From Hyphomicrobiales bacterium (GTDB taxonomy: Bacteria > Pseudomonadota > Alphaproteobacteria > Rhizobiales > Rhizobiaceae), in NCBI GenBank assembly GCA_900472575.1, contig UCIV01000033.1, positions 166,097 to 230,096 on the forward strand: 64,000 nt of DNA, in the 5' to 3' direction. The notes below the pieces were generated by a model. It saw only the letters and a program-made list of their open reading frames with translations. It ran no database searches and was not told the origin of the DNA. The position numbers and the translations under genes were made by a program. This document shows, one piece after another, positions 1-8,494 of this stretch. Numbering within the stretch: the stretch's first letter is position 1; each line of letters begins with the position of its first letter.

Positions 1-262
1 CCTTTCCACCTGAACGGACCAAGCCTCTGGCTAATTCTCCGGATTGGCCTTCGATGGCTTGGCGACTTCTGGTTGCTGACCTCGGCGCCTCGCTGTTTTG
101 GAGCGTTGATCAGATAAGCGCCCCCTTATTTTTCTCTCTATTTTGCCGTTCCTGATTGCTGATGCAGATTGGATTACCGTTATTCTGAACGCACGGGGTA
201 ATCGCATCCAAGATGTGCATCCATTCCGGAAACAATCTAATATCAGGCAATATCCAGACAAG
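1..262. other. unassigned stretch at the window edge
   Basis: I find no convincing gene here. A 76-codon minus-strand frame (31-261) and a short plus-strand frame open from base 3 to about 152 have no recognisable motif and no good ribosome binding site. The stretch may be the far side of an intergenic region or the degraded end of a gene outside the window. Confidence 0.4.
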
Positions 263-299
263 AAAAAGCCCGCGAGGCCAATGGCTTCGCGGGCTTTTC
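263..299. terminator. bidirectional rho-independent terminator
   Basis: A GC-rich hairpin (arms at about 267-280 and 282-295) is flanked by an A run at 263-267 and a T run at 295-298, so it can stop transcription both ways. It lies just downstream of the minus-strand MFS gene. Confidence 0.8.
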
Positions 300-328
300 T
301 TATGATCTGATTCCGATCCGGTTAAGGA

Positions 329-1633
329 TCAGACTTCTTCCTTGCCTGACAGGAAGATGCAGGCAAGCGTGATTAGAGCGGCAACAAGCAGGTAGTAGCC
401 GACATAGGCCATGCCGTAGTTAGCCTGCAGGTAGGTGGCGATATAGGGGGCCAGGGAGGCGCCAAATATGCCAGCCATGTTGAAGGTGATCGACGAGCCG
501 GTATAGCGCACCGTGGTCGGAAATGGTGCGGCCAGCGCCGTACCGATCAGGCCGTAAGTCATGCCCATGAGGACCATGGCCAGAATCACGAACAGGAAGA
601 TCATGCCTTCGCCGTTGGTCATCAAGGCCGGCAGGAGGAACGAGAAGGCTGCAATCAGCGCGCTGGTGAGGATCAGCATTTCGCGTCGGCCGTAACGCTC
701 TGCGAGCTTGCCGATTACGACGATGAAGATACCGAAGACAACAGATCCGAGAAGCTGGACTTCCAGCGCATCCAGGAACGGCATCTTCAGAACCTTGACG
801 TTGTAGGACAGAAGATAGGCCGTGCCGATGTAGAACAGCACGAAAGTGGCAAGTGCTACGAATGTGCCGAGTACGAGGCTACGCTTATGCTTGCGGAAGA
901 GTTCCGCGACGGGCACTTCGACGCGTTCATGGCTGTCTATTGCCTTCTGGAATGCCGGGGTCTCGGTAATCGTAAGGCGAACCCAAAGGCCGACAGCGAC
1001 CAGTATTATCGATGCGATGAAGGGAACGCGCCAGCCCCAGCTGAGCAGCGCTTCCTGCGACATGAAATGCAGGAGGATCCAGAATACGCCGGAGGACAGG
1101 AACAGGCCTAGCGGGGCGCCGAGCTGCGGGAACATGCCGTACCAGCTGCGCTTGCCCGGAGGAGCGTTTTCGGTGGCCAGTAGAACCGCGCCACCCCATT
1201 CGCCGCCGAGACCGAAGCCCTGGCCGAAACGGCAAAGCGCCAGAAGCAGCGGTGCGACGACGCCAATCTGTTCATAGGTCGGCAGAAGGCCGATCACGAC
1301 CGTGGAAACACCCATGGTCAGCAATGCGGCTACCAGCGTCGTCTTGCGGCCGATACGATCACCGTAATGGCCGAACACGATCGCGCCGAGCGGGCGTGCA
1401 AAGAATGCGATGGAGAAGGTTGCGAAAGATGCGAGAAGCGCGCTCGTGGGGTCGCTGCCGGGGAAGAACAGCGTCGGGAACACCAGGACGGCGGCGGTCG
1501 CATAAACATAAAAATCGAAAAACTCGATCGTCGTGCCGACCACGCTGGCCGTCAGGACTTGTGCAGGAGAGTTCGTTGCAACAGGCGCTAACGGCTCAGC
1601 AGACGGCGAAGCGGAGGGCGTCGCGTTAGTCAT
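329..1633 (-). CDS. MFS transporter, metabolite:H+ symporter (MHS) type
   Basis: The 434-residue protein is an integral inner-membrane transporter with about 12 hydrophobic helices. The loop after helix 2 carries the MFS signature (GHYGDRIGRKTT), and the EFFDFYVYATAA stretch near residue 40 with GLGGEWGGA near residue 145 is typical of the metabolite:H+ symporters (ShiA, KgtP, ProP relatives). It probably imports an organic acid or compatible solute using the proton gradient; the substrate cannot be told from sequence. The ATG at 1633 has only a moderate Shine-Dalgarno (TGGAAT). The gene stands alone, divergent from ddlB across 383 bases, and ends at a terminator. It does not look functionally tied to the division cluster. 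Confidence 0.88.
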   Translation of the reverse strand: MTNATPSASPSAEPLAPVATNSPAQVLTASVVGTTIEFFDFYVYATAAVLVFPTLFFPGSDPTSALLASFATFSIAFFARPLGAIVFGHYGDRIGRKTTLVAALLTMGVSTVVIGLLPTYEQIGVVAPLLLALCRFGQGFGLGGEWGGAVLLATENAPPGKRSWYGMFPQLGAPLGLFLSSGVFWILLHFMSQEALLSWGWRVPFIASIILVAVGLWVRLTITETPAFQKAIDSHERVEVPVAELFRKHKRSLVLGTFVALATFVLFYIGTAYLLSYNVKVLKMPFLDALEVQLLGSVVFGIFIVVIGKLAERYGRREMLILTSALIAAFSFLLPALMTNGEGMIFLFVILAMVLMGMTYGLIGTALAAPFPTTVRYTGSSITFNMAGIFGASLAPYIATYLQANYGMAYVGYYLLVAALITLACIFLSGKEEV

Positions 1634-2016
1634 ACTGATTCCAGTTCAGAAAAGGTTTTTATATGGCTCTTGGGAGGGCCGCATGCGCAGTATCGTAATT
1701 TTATGGCGACCGAAACCCTTTCTGTCGCAATAAATGCAAAAAAAACAGGTCTTGCGAAGAATCATGCGACGAGCTGAGACGTCCCGCAGGAAAGGGAGTG
1801 CGCCATGATCTGTGATTTCCTCAAGTGTCGCGTTAACTATTTCCTTCGTAATTTTATCCTTTGTTTTCAGTGTATTGGGCTGTCTCGTTAAGCAAAGTAA
1901 ACGATTTGTTAACCATTTTGCTGCACCAATGAGGGACGAGTTCGGTGAGAGTCGCTGGCCGCAAGAGGCGGGAGAGGTTCGAAATCCGGGAGTTGTTCTT
2001 TTTCAAGAGGTGATGG
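1634..2016. promoter_or_regulatory. ddlB/MFS divergent intergenic region with CtrA-like boxes
   Basis: This 383-base AT-richer gap separates the MFS gene from ddlB and should carry both promoters. TTAA-containing boxes occur at 1833-1837 (TTAAC), 1888-1892 (TTAAG) and 1908-1917 (GTTAACCATT). The last resembles the TTAACCAT half-site bound by the cell-cycle regulator CtrA in alphaproteobacteria. A frame at 1812-2111 runs into ddlB in another phase and is not credible. CtrA control is an inference. Confidence 0.4.
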
Positions 2017-2943
2017 ATGAGTGGCAAGCACGTGGCTGTTCTGATGGGAGGGTTTTCCTCCGAGCGGCCTGTCAGCCTGTCGTCCGGCAAGGCTTGTGCG
2101 GATGCGCTTGAGGGCGAAGGTTATCGGGTGACGCGTGTCGACGTCGGGCGTGACGTCGGTTCGGTGCTGGCTGGTCTTCGGCCCGATGTTGCATTTAACG
2201 CTCTTCATGGTCCCTTCGGCGAAGACGGGACTATCCAGGGTGTGCTCGAATACCTGGAAATTCCTTACACGCATTCGGGTGTGCTGGCCTCTGCGTTGGC
2301 CATGGATAAGGCTCAGGCAAAGCATGTTGCCAAGGCTGCAGGCGTGCCTGTTGCCGATGCGCTTGTCATGGATCGCAAGGATTTCACCAATGTTCATCCC
2401 ATGCGTGCGCCCTATGTGGTCAAGCCGGTTCGTGAGGGGTCTTCTTTCGGTGTTGTGATCGTTCGTGAGGATCAGTCCCATCCGCCGCAGATCGTGACGT
2501 CGCCTGAATGGCGCTACGGCGACGAGGTGATGGTCGAGCGTTATGTCTATGGTCGTGAGCTGACCTGTGGGGTCATGAATGGTCAGGCTCTCGGTGTCAC
2601 GGAAGTCGTCCCGACTGGTCCGGGATTCTACGATTACGACGCCAAGTATGTTGCTGGTGGTTCAAAACACGTCATTCCGGCGCAGATTTCACCGAATATT
2701 TACCAAAAAATACAAGCATGGGCGGTCAAGGCGCACGAGGCTATCGGTTGCCGTGGCGTGAGTCGCTCCGACTTTCGCTTCGATGATCGGTTCTCCGGTG
2801 AAGGTGAAGTCATCTGGCTTGAGGTCAATACCCAGCCTGGAATGACCCCGACATCTCTCGTGCCTGAAATGGCTGCTCATGCGGGTTATTCCTTCGGTGA
2901 GCTTGTTCGCTGGATGGTGGAGGACGCTTCTTGTCTACGGTGA
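2017..2943 (+). CDS. ddlB: D-alanine--D-alanine ligase
   Basis: A cytoplasmic ATP-grasp enzyme that joins two D-alanines to make the dipeptide used by MurF in peptidoglycan precursor synthesis. The 308-residue length is normal for DdlB. The N-terminal family motif (HGPFGEDGTIQG, about residues 63-74), the ATP-grasp core and the C-terminal metal/substrate motif (EVNTQPGMTPTSL) are all present. The ATG at 2017 follows a good CAAGAGG Shine-Dalgarno at 2004-2010. The 3' end overlaps ftsQ by 13 bases, so the genes are probably co-transcribed and translationally coupled. In this window ddlB is the first gene of the division operon; murB, often nearby in rhizobia, is not visible upstream. Confidence 0.96.
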   Translation: MSGKHVAVLMGGFSSERPVSLSSGKACADALEGEGYRVTRVDVGRDVGSVLAGLRPDVAFNALHGPFGEDGTIQGVLEYLEIPYTHSGVLASALAMDKAQAKHVAKAAGVPVADALVMDRKDFTNVHPMRAPYVVKPVREGSSFGVVIVREDQSHPPQIVTSPEWRYGDEVMVERYVYGRELTCGVMNGQALGVTEVVPTGPGFYDYDAKYVAGGSKHVIPAQISPNIYQKIQAWAVKAHEAIGCRGVSRSDFRFDDRFSGEGEVIWLEVNTQPGMTPTSLVPEMAAHAGYSFGELVRWMVEDASCLR

Positions 2944-3863
2944 TCGGCAAAATGGCTGGTGGATCGCATCGTCGCGCTGCTTCCGGCGTGGTGGGCGCTG
3001 ACGATCGTCGCGTTCTGCCGCGGCCGCTGCGTCGCGTCGTGCGCTTTGCGGTCAGTCTTGCCACCGGCAGGATCGATATTCCGGCGCATGCCGGCACGCT
3101 GTCCACCTTCGCGTTTTTCGCTGCCGTAGGTCTCTATGGCATGTCTCTCGGTGGTCACGGTCATGTTGTGGCCCAGTCCACAACTGCCGCGGTCGGATTC
3201 GCGATCGAAGACGTTCGGGTCTCGGGTAACGATCAGACTTCGGAAATCGACATTCTTCAGCTTCTCGGTCTCGATGGCACGACGTCACTGGTTGCTCTGG
3301 ATATCGATGCCGCAAGGCGCAAGCTGTCCGAGCTGCCTTGGGTCGAATATGCGGAAGTGCGCAAGGTTTATCCGCGCACGATCGAGGTCATGCTCAAGGA
3401 GCGCAAGGCTTTCGCCATCTGGCAGCACGGATCTGAACTTTCGCTGATCGAAAAGAACGGATCGGTTATCGCGCCACTCAAGGACAACAAGTTTGCCTCC
3501 TTGCCCCTGTTCGTCGGTCGTGATGCAGAGATTGCTGCCGCATCCTTCGCGCAGGAAATGGACAAGTGGCCTGAGATTGCAAGCCGCGTGCGGGCCTATG
3601 TCCGGGTTTCCAGCCGCCGTTGGGATCTGCATCTCGATAACGGCATCGTTCTCAAACTTCCGGAAGAGCGTATCCCGTCTGCTCTGGCTCTCTTGTCCAA
3701 ACTGGAAAAAGAGCAGGGTGTGCTGGAGCGCGATGTCGCTGCGGTAGACCTTCGTCTTGAAGATCGCACAACCATTCAATTGACTTCCGCTGCGGTGGAG
3801 CGTCGTGAGCAAGCGCTCGACGCTCGCACCAAGGCCCTGAAAAAAGCTGGAGCGAAATCGTGA
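2931..3863 (+). CDS. ftsQ: cell division protein FtsQ
   Basis: FtsQ is a bitopic inner-membrane protein that links early and late divisome parts through FtsB/FtsL. The 310-residue product has a basic cytoplasmic N-terminus, one membrane helix at about residues 55-75 and a periplasmic POTRA domain (starting near VEDVRVSGNDQTS) followed by the beta domain. It starts at a TTG (2931) inside the end of ddlB, 7 bases after GGAGG at 2919-2923, which supports this unusual start. It overlaps ftsA by four bases. The N-terminal tail is longer than in enterobacteria, as is usual in alphaproteobacteria. Confidence 0.93.
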   Translation: MSTVIGKMAGGSHRRAASGVVGADDRRVLPRPLRRVVRFAVSLATGRIDIPAHAGTLSTFAFFAAVGLYGMSLGGHGHVVAQSTTAAVGFAIEDVRVSGNDQTSEIDILQLLGLDGTTSLVALDIDAARRKLSELPWVEYAEVRKVYPRTIEVMLKERKAFAIWQHGSELSLIEKNGSVIAPLKDNKFASLPLFVGRDAEIAAASFAQEMDKWPEIASRVRAYVRVSSRRWDLHLDNGIVLKLPEERIPSALALLSKLEKEQGVLERDVAAVDLRLEDRTTIQLTSAAVERREQALDARTKALKKAGAKS

Positions 3864-5191
3864 ATATGTTCGGTTCCTCCCAATTCGGTATGCCGCGTAT
3901 GAAGCCCCTGTCATCGAAGCGCAGCCACGTCGTGTCGGTTCTGGATATCGGATCGACCAAGGTCGTGTGCATGATTGCCCGCCTCACTCCGCGCCAGGAA
4001 AGCCAAATCCTTCCGGGCCGCACGCATCACATCGAGATCATCGGCATCGGCCATCAGCGTTCACGTGGCGTGAAGTCAGGTGTGATCGCCGACCTCGATG
4101 CAGCCGAAAGCGTTATCCGGCTTGCCGTCGACGCTGCCGAGCGCATGGCTGGCCTCACCGTCGACAGCCTGATCGTCAACGTTTCCGCCGGCCGTCTGGC
4201 AAGCGATGTCTATACTGCGACCATCGATCTTGGTGGCCAGGAAGTCGAGAATTCCGATCTTCGCAAGGTTCTGGTGGCGGCAAGCAACCAGTCGCAGCGG
4301 CATGATCGCGCCATCCTTCACTCGCTGCCCACCGGCTTCTCGCTGGATGGCGAGCGCGGCATCCGTGATCCGCTGTCGATGTATGGCGATGAACTGGGTG
4401 TCGACATGCATTTCGTCACCGCTGAACGCATCACGCTGAAAAACCTCGAGCTTTGCGTCAATCGTGCGCATCTATCGGTCGAGGGCATGGTGGCTACACC
4501 TTATGCCAGCGGTCTTGCTGCCCTGGTCGACGACGAAGTAGAACTCGGCTGCGCAGCCATCGACATGGGCGGCGGCACGACGACGATCTCCGTTTTCTGC
4601 GAAGGCAAGCTCGTTCATACGGATGCAATCGGTCTTGGTGGCCATCATGTCACAACTGATCTGGCGCGAGGCCTATCGACTCGGATAGAAGATGCCGAGC
4701 GCATGAAAGTCGTACATGGTTCGGCACTCGCCAATGGTGGCGATGAACGTGACGTGATCTCCGTACCGCCGATCGGCGAGGATGATCGCGATCAGCCGAC
4801 CCAGGTGCCGCGCTCGCTGGTTACCCGTATCGTTGGCGCCCGCATCGAAGAGACGCTGGAGCTTATTCGTGACCGCATCCAGAAGTCGGGTTTCAGCCCG
4901 ATTGTCGGAAAGCGGGTCGTATTGACGGGTGGCGCCAGCCAGCTGACCGGCCTGCCGGAAACGGCACGGCGGATTCTCGCCCGCAATGTTCGCATCGGTC
5001 GTCCGATGGGTGTCTCCGGTCTTCCGGCGGCAGCCAAGGGCCCGGCGTTCTCCACCGCAGTGGGACTGATCATCTATCCGCAGGTGGCGGATATGGAAAC
5101 GCATGCATCGCAGGGCGGCCTCATCGGTTCGTTCGGCAACGGAACCGGTCGTTTGGCCCGCATGGGACAGTGGCTGAAAGAGAGTTTTTGA
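3860..5191 (+). CDS. ftsA: cell division protein FtsA
   Basis: An actin-like ATPase that anchors FtsZ filaments to the membrane and recruits later divisome proteins. The 443-residue protein has the phosphate-1 motif near VLDIGSTKVVC (residues 28-38), the SHS2/1C subdomain, the phosphate-2 motif AAIDMGGGTTTISVF and the adenosine motif VVLTGGASQLTGL. The C-terminus (RLARMGQWLKESF) is the amphipathic membrane-targeting helix. It starts at GTG 3860, overlapping the ftsQ stop by four bases (GTGA), so translation is coupled. The start lies upstream of the conserved core, leaving a short N-terminal extension. Confidence 0.95.
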   Translation: MNMFGSSQFGMPRMKPLSSKRSHVVSVLDIGSTKVVCMIARLTPRQESQILPGRTHHIEIIGIGHQRSRGVKSGVIADLDAAESVIRLAVDAAERMAGLTVDSLIVNVSAGRLASDVYTATIDLGGQEVENSDLRKVLVAASNQSQRHDRAILHSLPTGFSLDGERGIRDPLSMYGDELGVDMHFVTAERITLKNLELCVNRAHLSVEGMVATPYASGLAALVDDEVELGCAAIDMGGGTTTISVFCEGKLVHTDAIGLGGHHVTTDLARGLSTRIEDAERMKVVHGSALANGGDERDVISVPPIGEDDRDQPTQVPRSLVTRIVGARIEETLELIRDRIQKSGFSPIVGKRVVLTGGASQLTGLPETARRILARNVRIGRPMGVSGLPAAAKGPAFSTAVGLIIYPQVADMETHASQGGLIGSFGNGTGRLARMGQWLKESF

Positions 5192-5280
5192 CCAGGGGGA
5201 CAGCCCCTCCCTTGTCAAAGTGAATTGGAAAAGAATTGGTCAGCTCGGCGACGCGACCAAAAGCAGAAGGAAAAGGTACA

Positions 5281-7035
5281 ATGACGATCAAGCTGAACAA
5301 GCCTGACATCACCGAGCTGAAGCCTCGGATCACTGTTTTCGGCGTGGGTGGCGGCGGCGGTAACGCCGTCAACAACATGATCACTGCCGGGCTCGAAGGC
5401 GTCGATTTCGTCGTTGCCAATACCGATGCCCAGGCACTGACCATGACCAAGGCCGAGCGCATCATCCAGATGGGTGTGCAGGTCACCGAAGGTCTCGGTG
5501 CCGGCTCGCAGCCGGAAGTCGGCCGCGCTGCCGCTGAAGAATGCCTCGATGAGATCATCGATCATCTCAACGGCACCCACATGTGCTTCGTGACCGCAGG
5601 CATGGGTGGTGGTACCGGTACCGGTGCTGCTCCGGTCGTTGCGCAGGCTGCCCGCAACAAGGGCATCCTGACAGTCGGCGTCGTCACCAAGCCGTTCCAC
5701 TTCGAAGGCGGTCGCCGCATGCGTCTGGCCGAGCAGGGTATTCAGGAACTGCAGAAGTCGGTCGACACGCTGATCGTCATTCCGAATCAGAACCTGTTCC
5801 GTATCGCCAATGACAAGACGACCTTTGCCGACGCATTCGCGATGGCCGACCAGGTTCTCTATTCGGGCGTTGCCTGCATCACCGACCTGATGGTCAAGGA
5901 AGGCCTGATCAACCTCGACTTCGCTGACGTTCGCTCTGTCATGCGCGAGATGGGCCGTGCAATGATGGGTACGGGCGAAGCTTCCGGTTCGGGCCGCGCT
6001 CTGCAGGCTGCCGAAGCCGCGATCGCCAACCCGCTGCTCGACGAGACCTCGATGAAGGGCGCTCAGGGCCTGCTGATCTCGATCACCGGTGGTCGCGACC
6101 TTACTCTCTTCGAAGTCGACGAAGCGGCTACCCGTATTCGCGAAGAAGTCGATCCGGATGCCAACATCATCCTCGGTGCGACCTTCGATGAAGCACTTGA
6201 AGGCCTCATCCGCGTCTCCGTCGTTGCAACCGGTATCGATCGCGCTCATGGCGAAGTCGACCTGCGTGCCGCTGAAATGCGCGCCGCTCAGAAGCCGATT
6301 ATCCGTCCTTCCGCGGCCGTTGCTCCGGCTCCGGCCGCAGCTCAGCCTGTCATGATGCAGGCCCCCCAGGCACCGAAGGCTGCCGACCCGATCGCAGAGA
6401 CTATCCGCCAGGCGGAAGCTGAAATGGAACAGGTTCTTGCAATCCCGACGCCCGTTGCTCCGGCACCGCAGCCGCAGCAGGACGAGTTCCGTCCGCAGAG
6501 CCGTCTCTTCGCAGCTCCGGTTGCAGAAGCTCCGGCTCCCGCACCGGTCATGACCCGTCCGGTTCAGCCGGCACCTCAGCCGGCTCCGGCTTACCATCAG
6601 CCGGCGCCCGCCGCTGCACCGGTTATGAGCCAGCCGGCTCCTCGCATGGCACAGCCGGTTCAGCATGAGCCTGTTTATCGCGAACCTGTCATGGAGCCGG
6701 TTCGCATGCCGAAGGTGGAAGATTTTCCGCCGGTCGTGAAGGCTGAGATGGAACATCGCGCCCAGGCGACGGCCCATGTTCAGGAAGAGCGTGGACCGAT
6801 GGGCCTCCTGAAGCGGATTACCAATTCGCTCGGTCGCCGGGAAGAGGAAGAGCAGGTCCAGTCGGACATGACGGCTTCGGCTCCTGTTCCCCAGCGTCGT
6901 CCGCTTTCGGCAGAAGCCAGCCTCTATGCCCCGCGTCGCGGGAATCTCGATGACCGTGGGCGTGTTGCTCCGCAGGCGAGCCACGAGGACGATCAGCTCG
7001 AAATTCCGGCCTTCCTGCGCCGCCAGTCGAACTGA
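5281..7035 (+). CDS. ftsZ: cell division protein FtsZ
   Basis: The tubulin-like GTPase that forms the Z ring. The GTP-binding signature GGGTGTGA is at residues 109-116 of the 584-residue product. The N-terminal two thirds is the globular domain. From about residue 340 to 560 follows a long linker rich in Pro, Ala and Gln, typical of rhizobial FtsZ1, ending in the conserved FtsA-binding peptide (DDQLEIPAFLRRQSN). I place the start at ATG 5281 after AAGGAAAAGG; an in-frame TTG at 5236 would add 15 unlikely residues. It lies 89 bases after ftsA and is followed by a terminator. A second, shorter FtsZ may exist elsewhere, as in related species. Confidence 0.97.
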   Translation: MTIKLNKPDITELKPRITVFGVGGGGGNAVNNMITAGLEGVDFVVANTDAQALTMTKAERIIQMGVQVTEGLGAGSQPEVGRAAAEECLDEIIDHLNGTHMCFVTAGMGGGTGTGAAPVVAQAARNKGILTVGVVTKPFHFEGGRRMRLAEQGIQELQKSVDTLIVIPNQNLFRIANDKTTFADAFAMADQVLYSGVACITDLMVKEGLINLDFADVRSVMREMGRAMMGTGEASGSGRALQAAEAAIANPLLDETSMKGAQGLLISITGGRDLTLFEVDEAATRIREEVDPDANIILGATFDEALEGLIRVSVVATGIDRAHGEVDLRAAEMRAAQKPIIRPSAAVAPAPAAAQPVMMQAPQAPKAADPIAETIRQAEAEMEQVLAIPTPVAPAPQPQQDEFRPQSRLFAAPVAEAPAPAPVMTRPVQPAPQPAPAYHQPAPAAAPVMSQPAPRMAQPVQHEPVYREPVMEPVRMPKVEDFPPVVKAEMEHRAQATAHVQEERGPMGLLKRITNSLGRREEEEQVQSDMTASAPVPQRRPLSAEASLYAPRRGNLDDRGRVAPQASHEDDQLEIPAFLRRQSN

Positions 7036-7061
7036 GTTAACGGCGTATAACAAAGTTGAAG

Positions 7062-7095
7062 AGGCCCGGGTGATCAGCATCCGGGCCTTTTTAAG
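7062..7095 (+). terminator. terminator of the ddlB-ftsQAZ operon
   Basis: A hairpin pairs AGGCCCGG (from 7062) with CCGGGCCT (to 7088) and is followed by a T run at 7088-7092. It lies 26 bases after the ftsZ stop codon. Confidence 0.85.
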
Positions 7096-7342
7096 TTGAG
7101 CATATTAACTGTGGAAAAATAACCTTTCCAATCAGATGTTTACGCGATGAAAAGTATGTCGCGGCCAAGGATGGTGACGTTGTTAGAAAACCGTAACAAT
7201 CCGAAACGAACAGTGATTTGGAAACAGCGTAGAGCATGCGTATTTAGACGCTGACAGAGTTGGAACAATTCGTTCGTTTCAACGGAATGCGAATACGGAC
7301 CTGCTGATCACGGGTGCGACGGAATCAAGAAGGCTTACGTTA
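7096..7342. promoter_or_regulatory. lpxC upstream region with a 9-bp inverted repeat
   Basis: There is no gene in this gap. A perfect inverted repeat, GAAACGAAC at 7203-7211 and GTTCGTTTC at 7272-7280, has its arms 60 bases apart. The lpxC promoter should be here, but I cannot place it with confidence. An AGAAGG Shine-Dalgarno for lpxC is at 7328-7333. Confidence 0.35.
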
Positions 7343-8302
7343 ATGACAATTGGATTGCTCGGATTTCAGGCAACGATTGCTGCTCCGGTTACGTTGAGCG
7401 GCATCGGTGTGCATTCCGGAGCGCCGGTGATGATTACGTTCCAGCCTGCGGAAGCCGGAACCGGTATTGTGTTCAGCCGTAATCTCGAAGACGGCACTTC
7501 GGTCGAATATCGTGCCGTGTCGTCGCAGGTCGGCCCGACGGATCTCTGCACCGTGCTCGGCGTGTCGCCAGTCAAGTGGGTTGCGACCATCGAGCATGTC
7601 ATGGCTGCGCTCTATGCGATGGGCATCGACAACATCATCGTCGAAGTCGATGGTGCCGAAATGCCGATCATGGACGGCAGCTCCTATCCCTTCATCGAGG
7701 CGATCGAACAGGTCGGCACGGTCAATCTCGGGATCAAGCGTCGTTACATTCGCGTCATCAAGCCGGTGCGAATCGAATCAGGCGCATCCTGGTCCGAGTT
7801 CCGCCCCTATGACGGCACCCGATTCGAAGTGGAAATCGATTTCCCGTCTTCGTTGATTGGTCGTCAGAGCTGGAAGGGTGACCTGACTGCTGCAACTTTC
7901 AAGTCCGAGCTTTCGCGCGCTCGCACCTTCGGCTTCATGCGTGACGTCGAGCGTCTGTGGGCTGCAGGTTATGCACTTGGGTCTTCGCTGGAAAACTCGG
8001 TCGTGATTTCCGACGATGAAACTGTCGTGAACGTCGAAGGCCTGCGTTACGCCAAGGATGAGTTCGTTCGTCACAAGACGCTGGATGCCGTTGGCGATCT
8101 GGCTCTTGCAGGAGCGCAGTTCATTGGTTGCTACCGCTCCTATCGCGGCGGACACAAGATGAATGCAAATGCGCTGAAGGCTCTTCTGAGCGACTCGACC
8201 GCCTATGAAGTGGTCGAGGCCCCGTCTTCTGTTGCCACACGTGTTCGTGCTGGTGAGTTCGTTCCCGTCAGCATGACGGAATGTGCTCCCTGGTTTGCCT
8301 GA
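7343..8302 (+). CDS. lpxC: UDP-3-O-acyl-N-acetylglucosamine deacetylase
   Basis: The zinc amidase that carries out the committed step of lipid A synthesis, removing acetate from UDP-3-O-acyl-GlcNAc in the cytoplasm. By alignment to the Escherichia coli enzyme from memory, the zinc ligands are H85, H244 and D248, with E84 and H271 as catalytic residues; all are present. The length (319 residues) is normal. ATG 7343 has AGAAGG ten bases upstream. The order ftsZ-lpxC-bamD-recN-ligA is common in rhizobia. A terminator isolates it from bamD, so it is probably expressed alone. In enterobacteria the amount of LpxC is controlled by FtsH proteolysis; whether the C-terminus here acts as a degron is unknown. 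Confidence 0.96.
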   Translation: MTIGLLGFQATIAAPVTLSGIGVHSGAPVMITFQPAEAGTGIVFSRNLEDGTSVEYRAVSSQVGPTDLCTVLGVSPVKWVATIEHVMAALYAMGIDNIIVEVDGAEMPIMDGSSYPFIEAIEQVGTVNLGIKRRYIRVIKPVRIESGASWSEFRPYDGTRFEVEIDFPSSLIGRQSWKGDLTAATFKSELSRARTFGFMRDVERLWAAGYALGSSLENSVVISDDETVVNVEGLRYAKDEFVRHKTLDAVGDLALAGAQFIGCYRSYRGGHKMNANALKALLSDSTAYEVVEAPSSVATRVRAGEFVPVSMTECAPWFA

Positions 8303-8324
8303 ATTTTATAATCTCCGTCAGACT

Positions 8325-8356
8325 GGCCGTTCCGCAAGGAGCGGCCTTTTTCTTTT
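8325..8356 (+). terminator. lpxC terminator
   Basis: A stem of GGCCGTTCC (8325-8333) with GGAGCGGCC (8338-8346), containing one G-U pair, is followed by a T-rich tract at 8347-8356. Confidence 0.85.
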
Positions 8357-8494
8357 CATAAAAGGCACTTGCTGGCAGTGATCGCCACAAAAATGCATTA
8401 ATGCCGACCCATTGCGTTGCCCTGACCATGCTTTTATGGCTAGTACGCCGCTGGGCACGAGTAGTTTCACGCGGGGACGATCAGGGACTGTCGG

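Noticed and set aside
31..261. 76-codon minus-strand frame near the window start
   Set aside because: Low-complexity basic sequence, no motif, no good start signal.
1812..2111. 99-codon frame overlapping the start of ddlB
   Set aside because: It begins with a hydrophobic stretch that could suggest a membrane peptide, but no Shine-Dalgarno is present and it runs out of phase into ddlB.
3285..3914. 209-codon minus-strand frame over ftsQ
   Set aside because: Shadow of ftsQ; no independent start signal or motif.
5215..7080. 621-codon open frame on the minus strand over ftsZ
   Set aside because: It is a shadow of the ftsZ frame caused by G+C-rich codon bias; the residues are His/Arg/Asp-rich noise with no motif.
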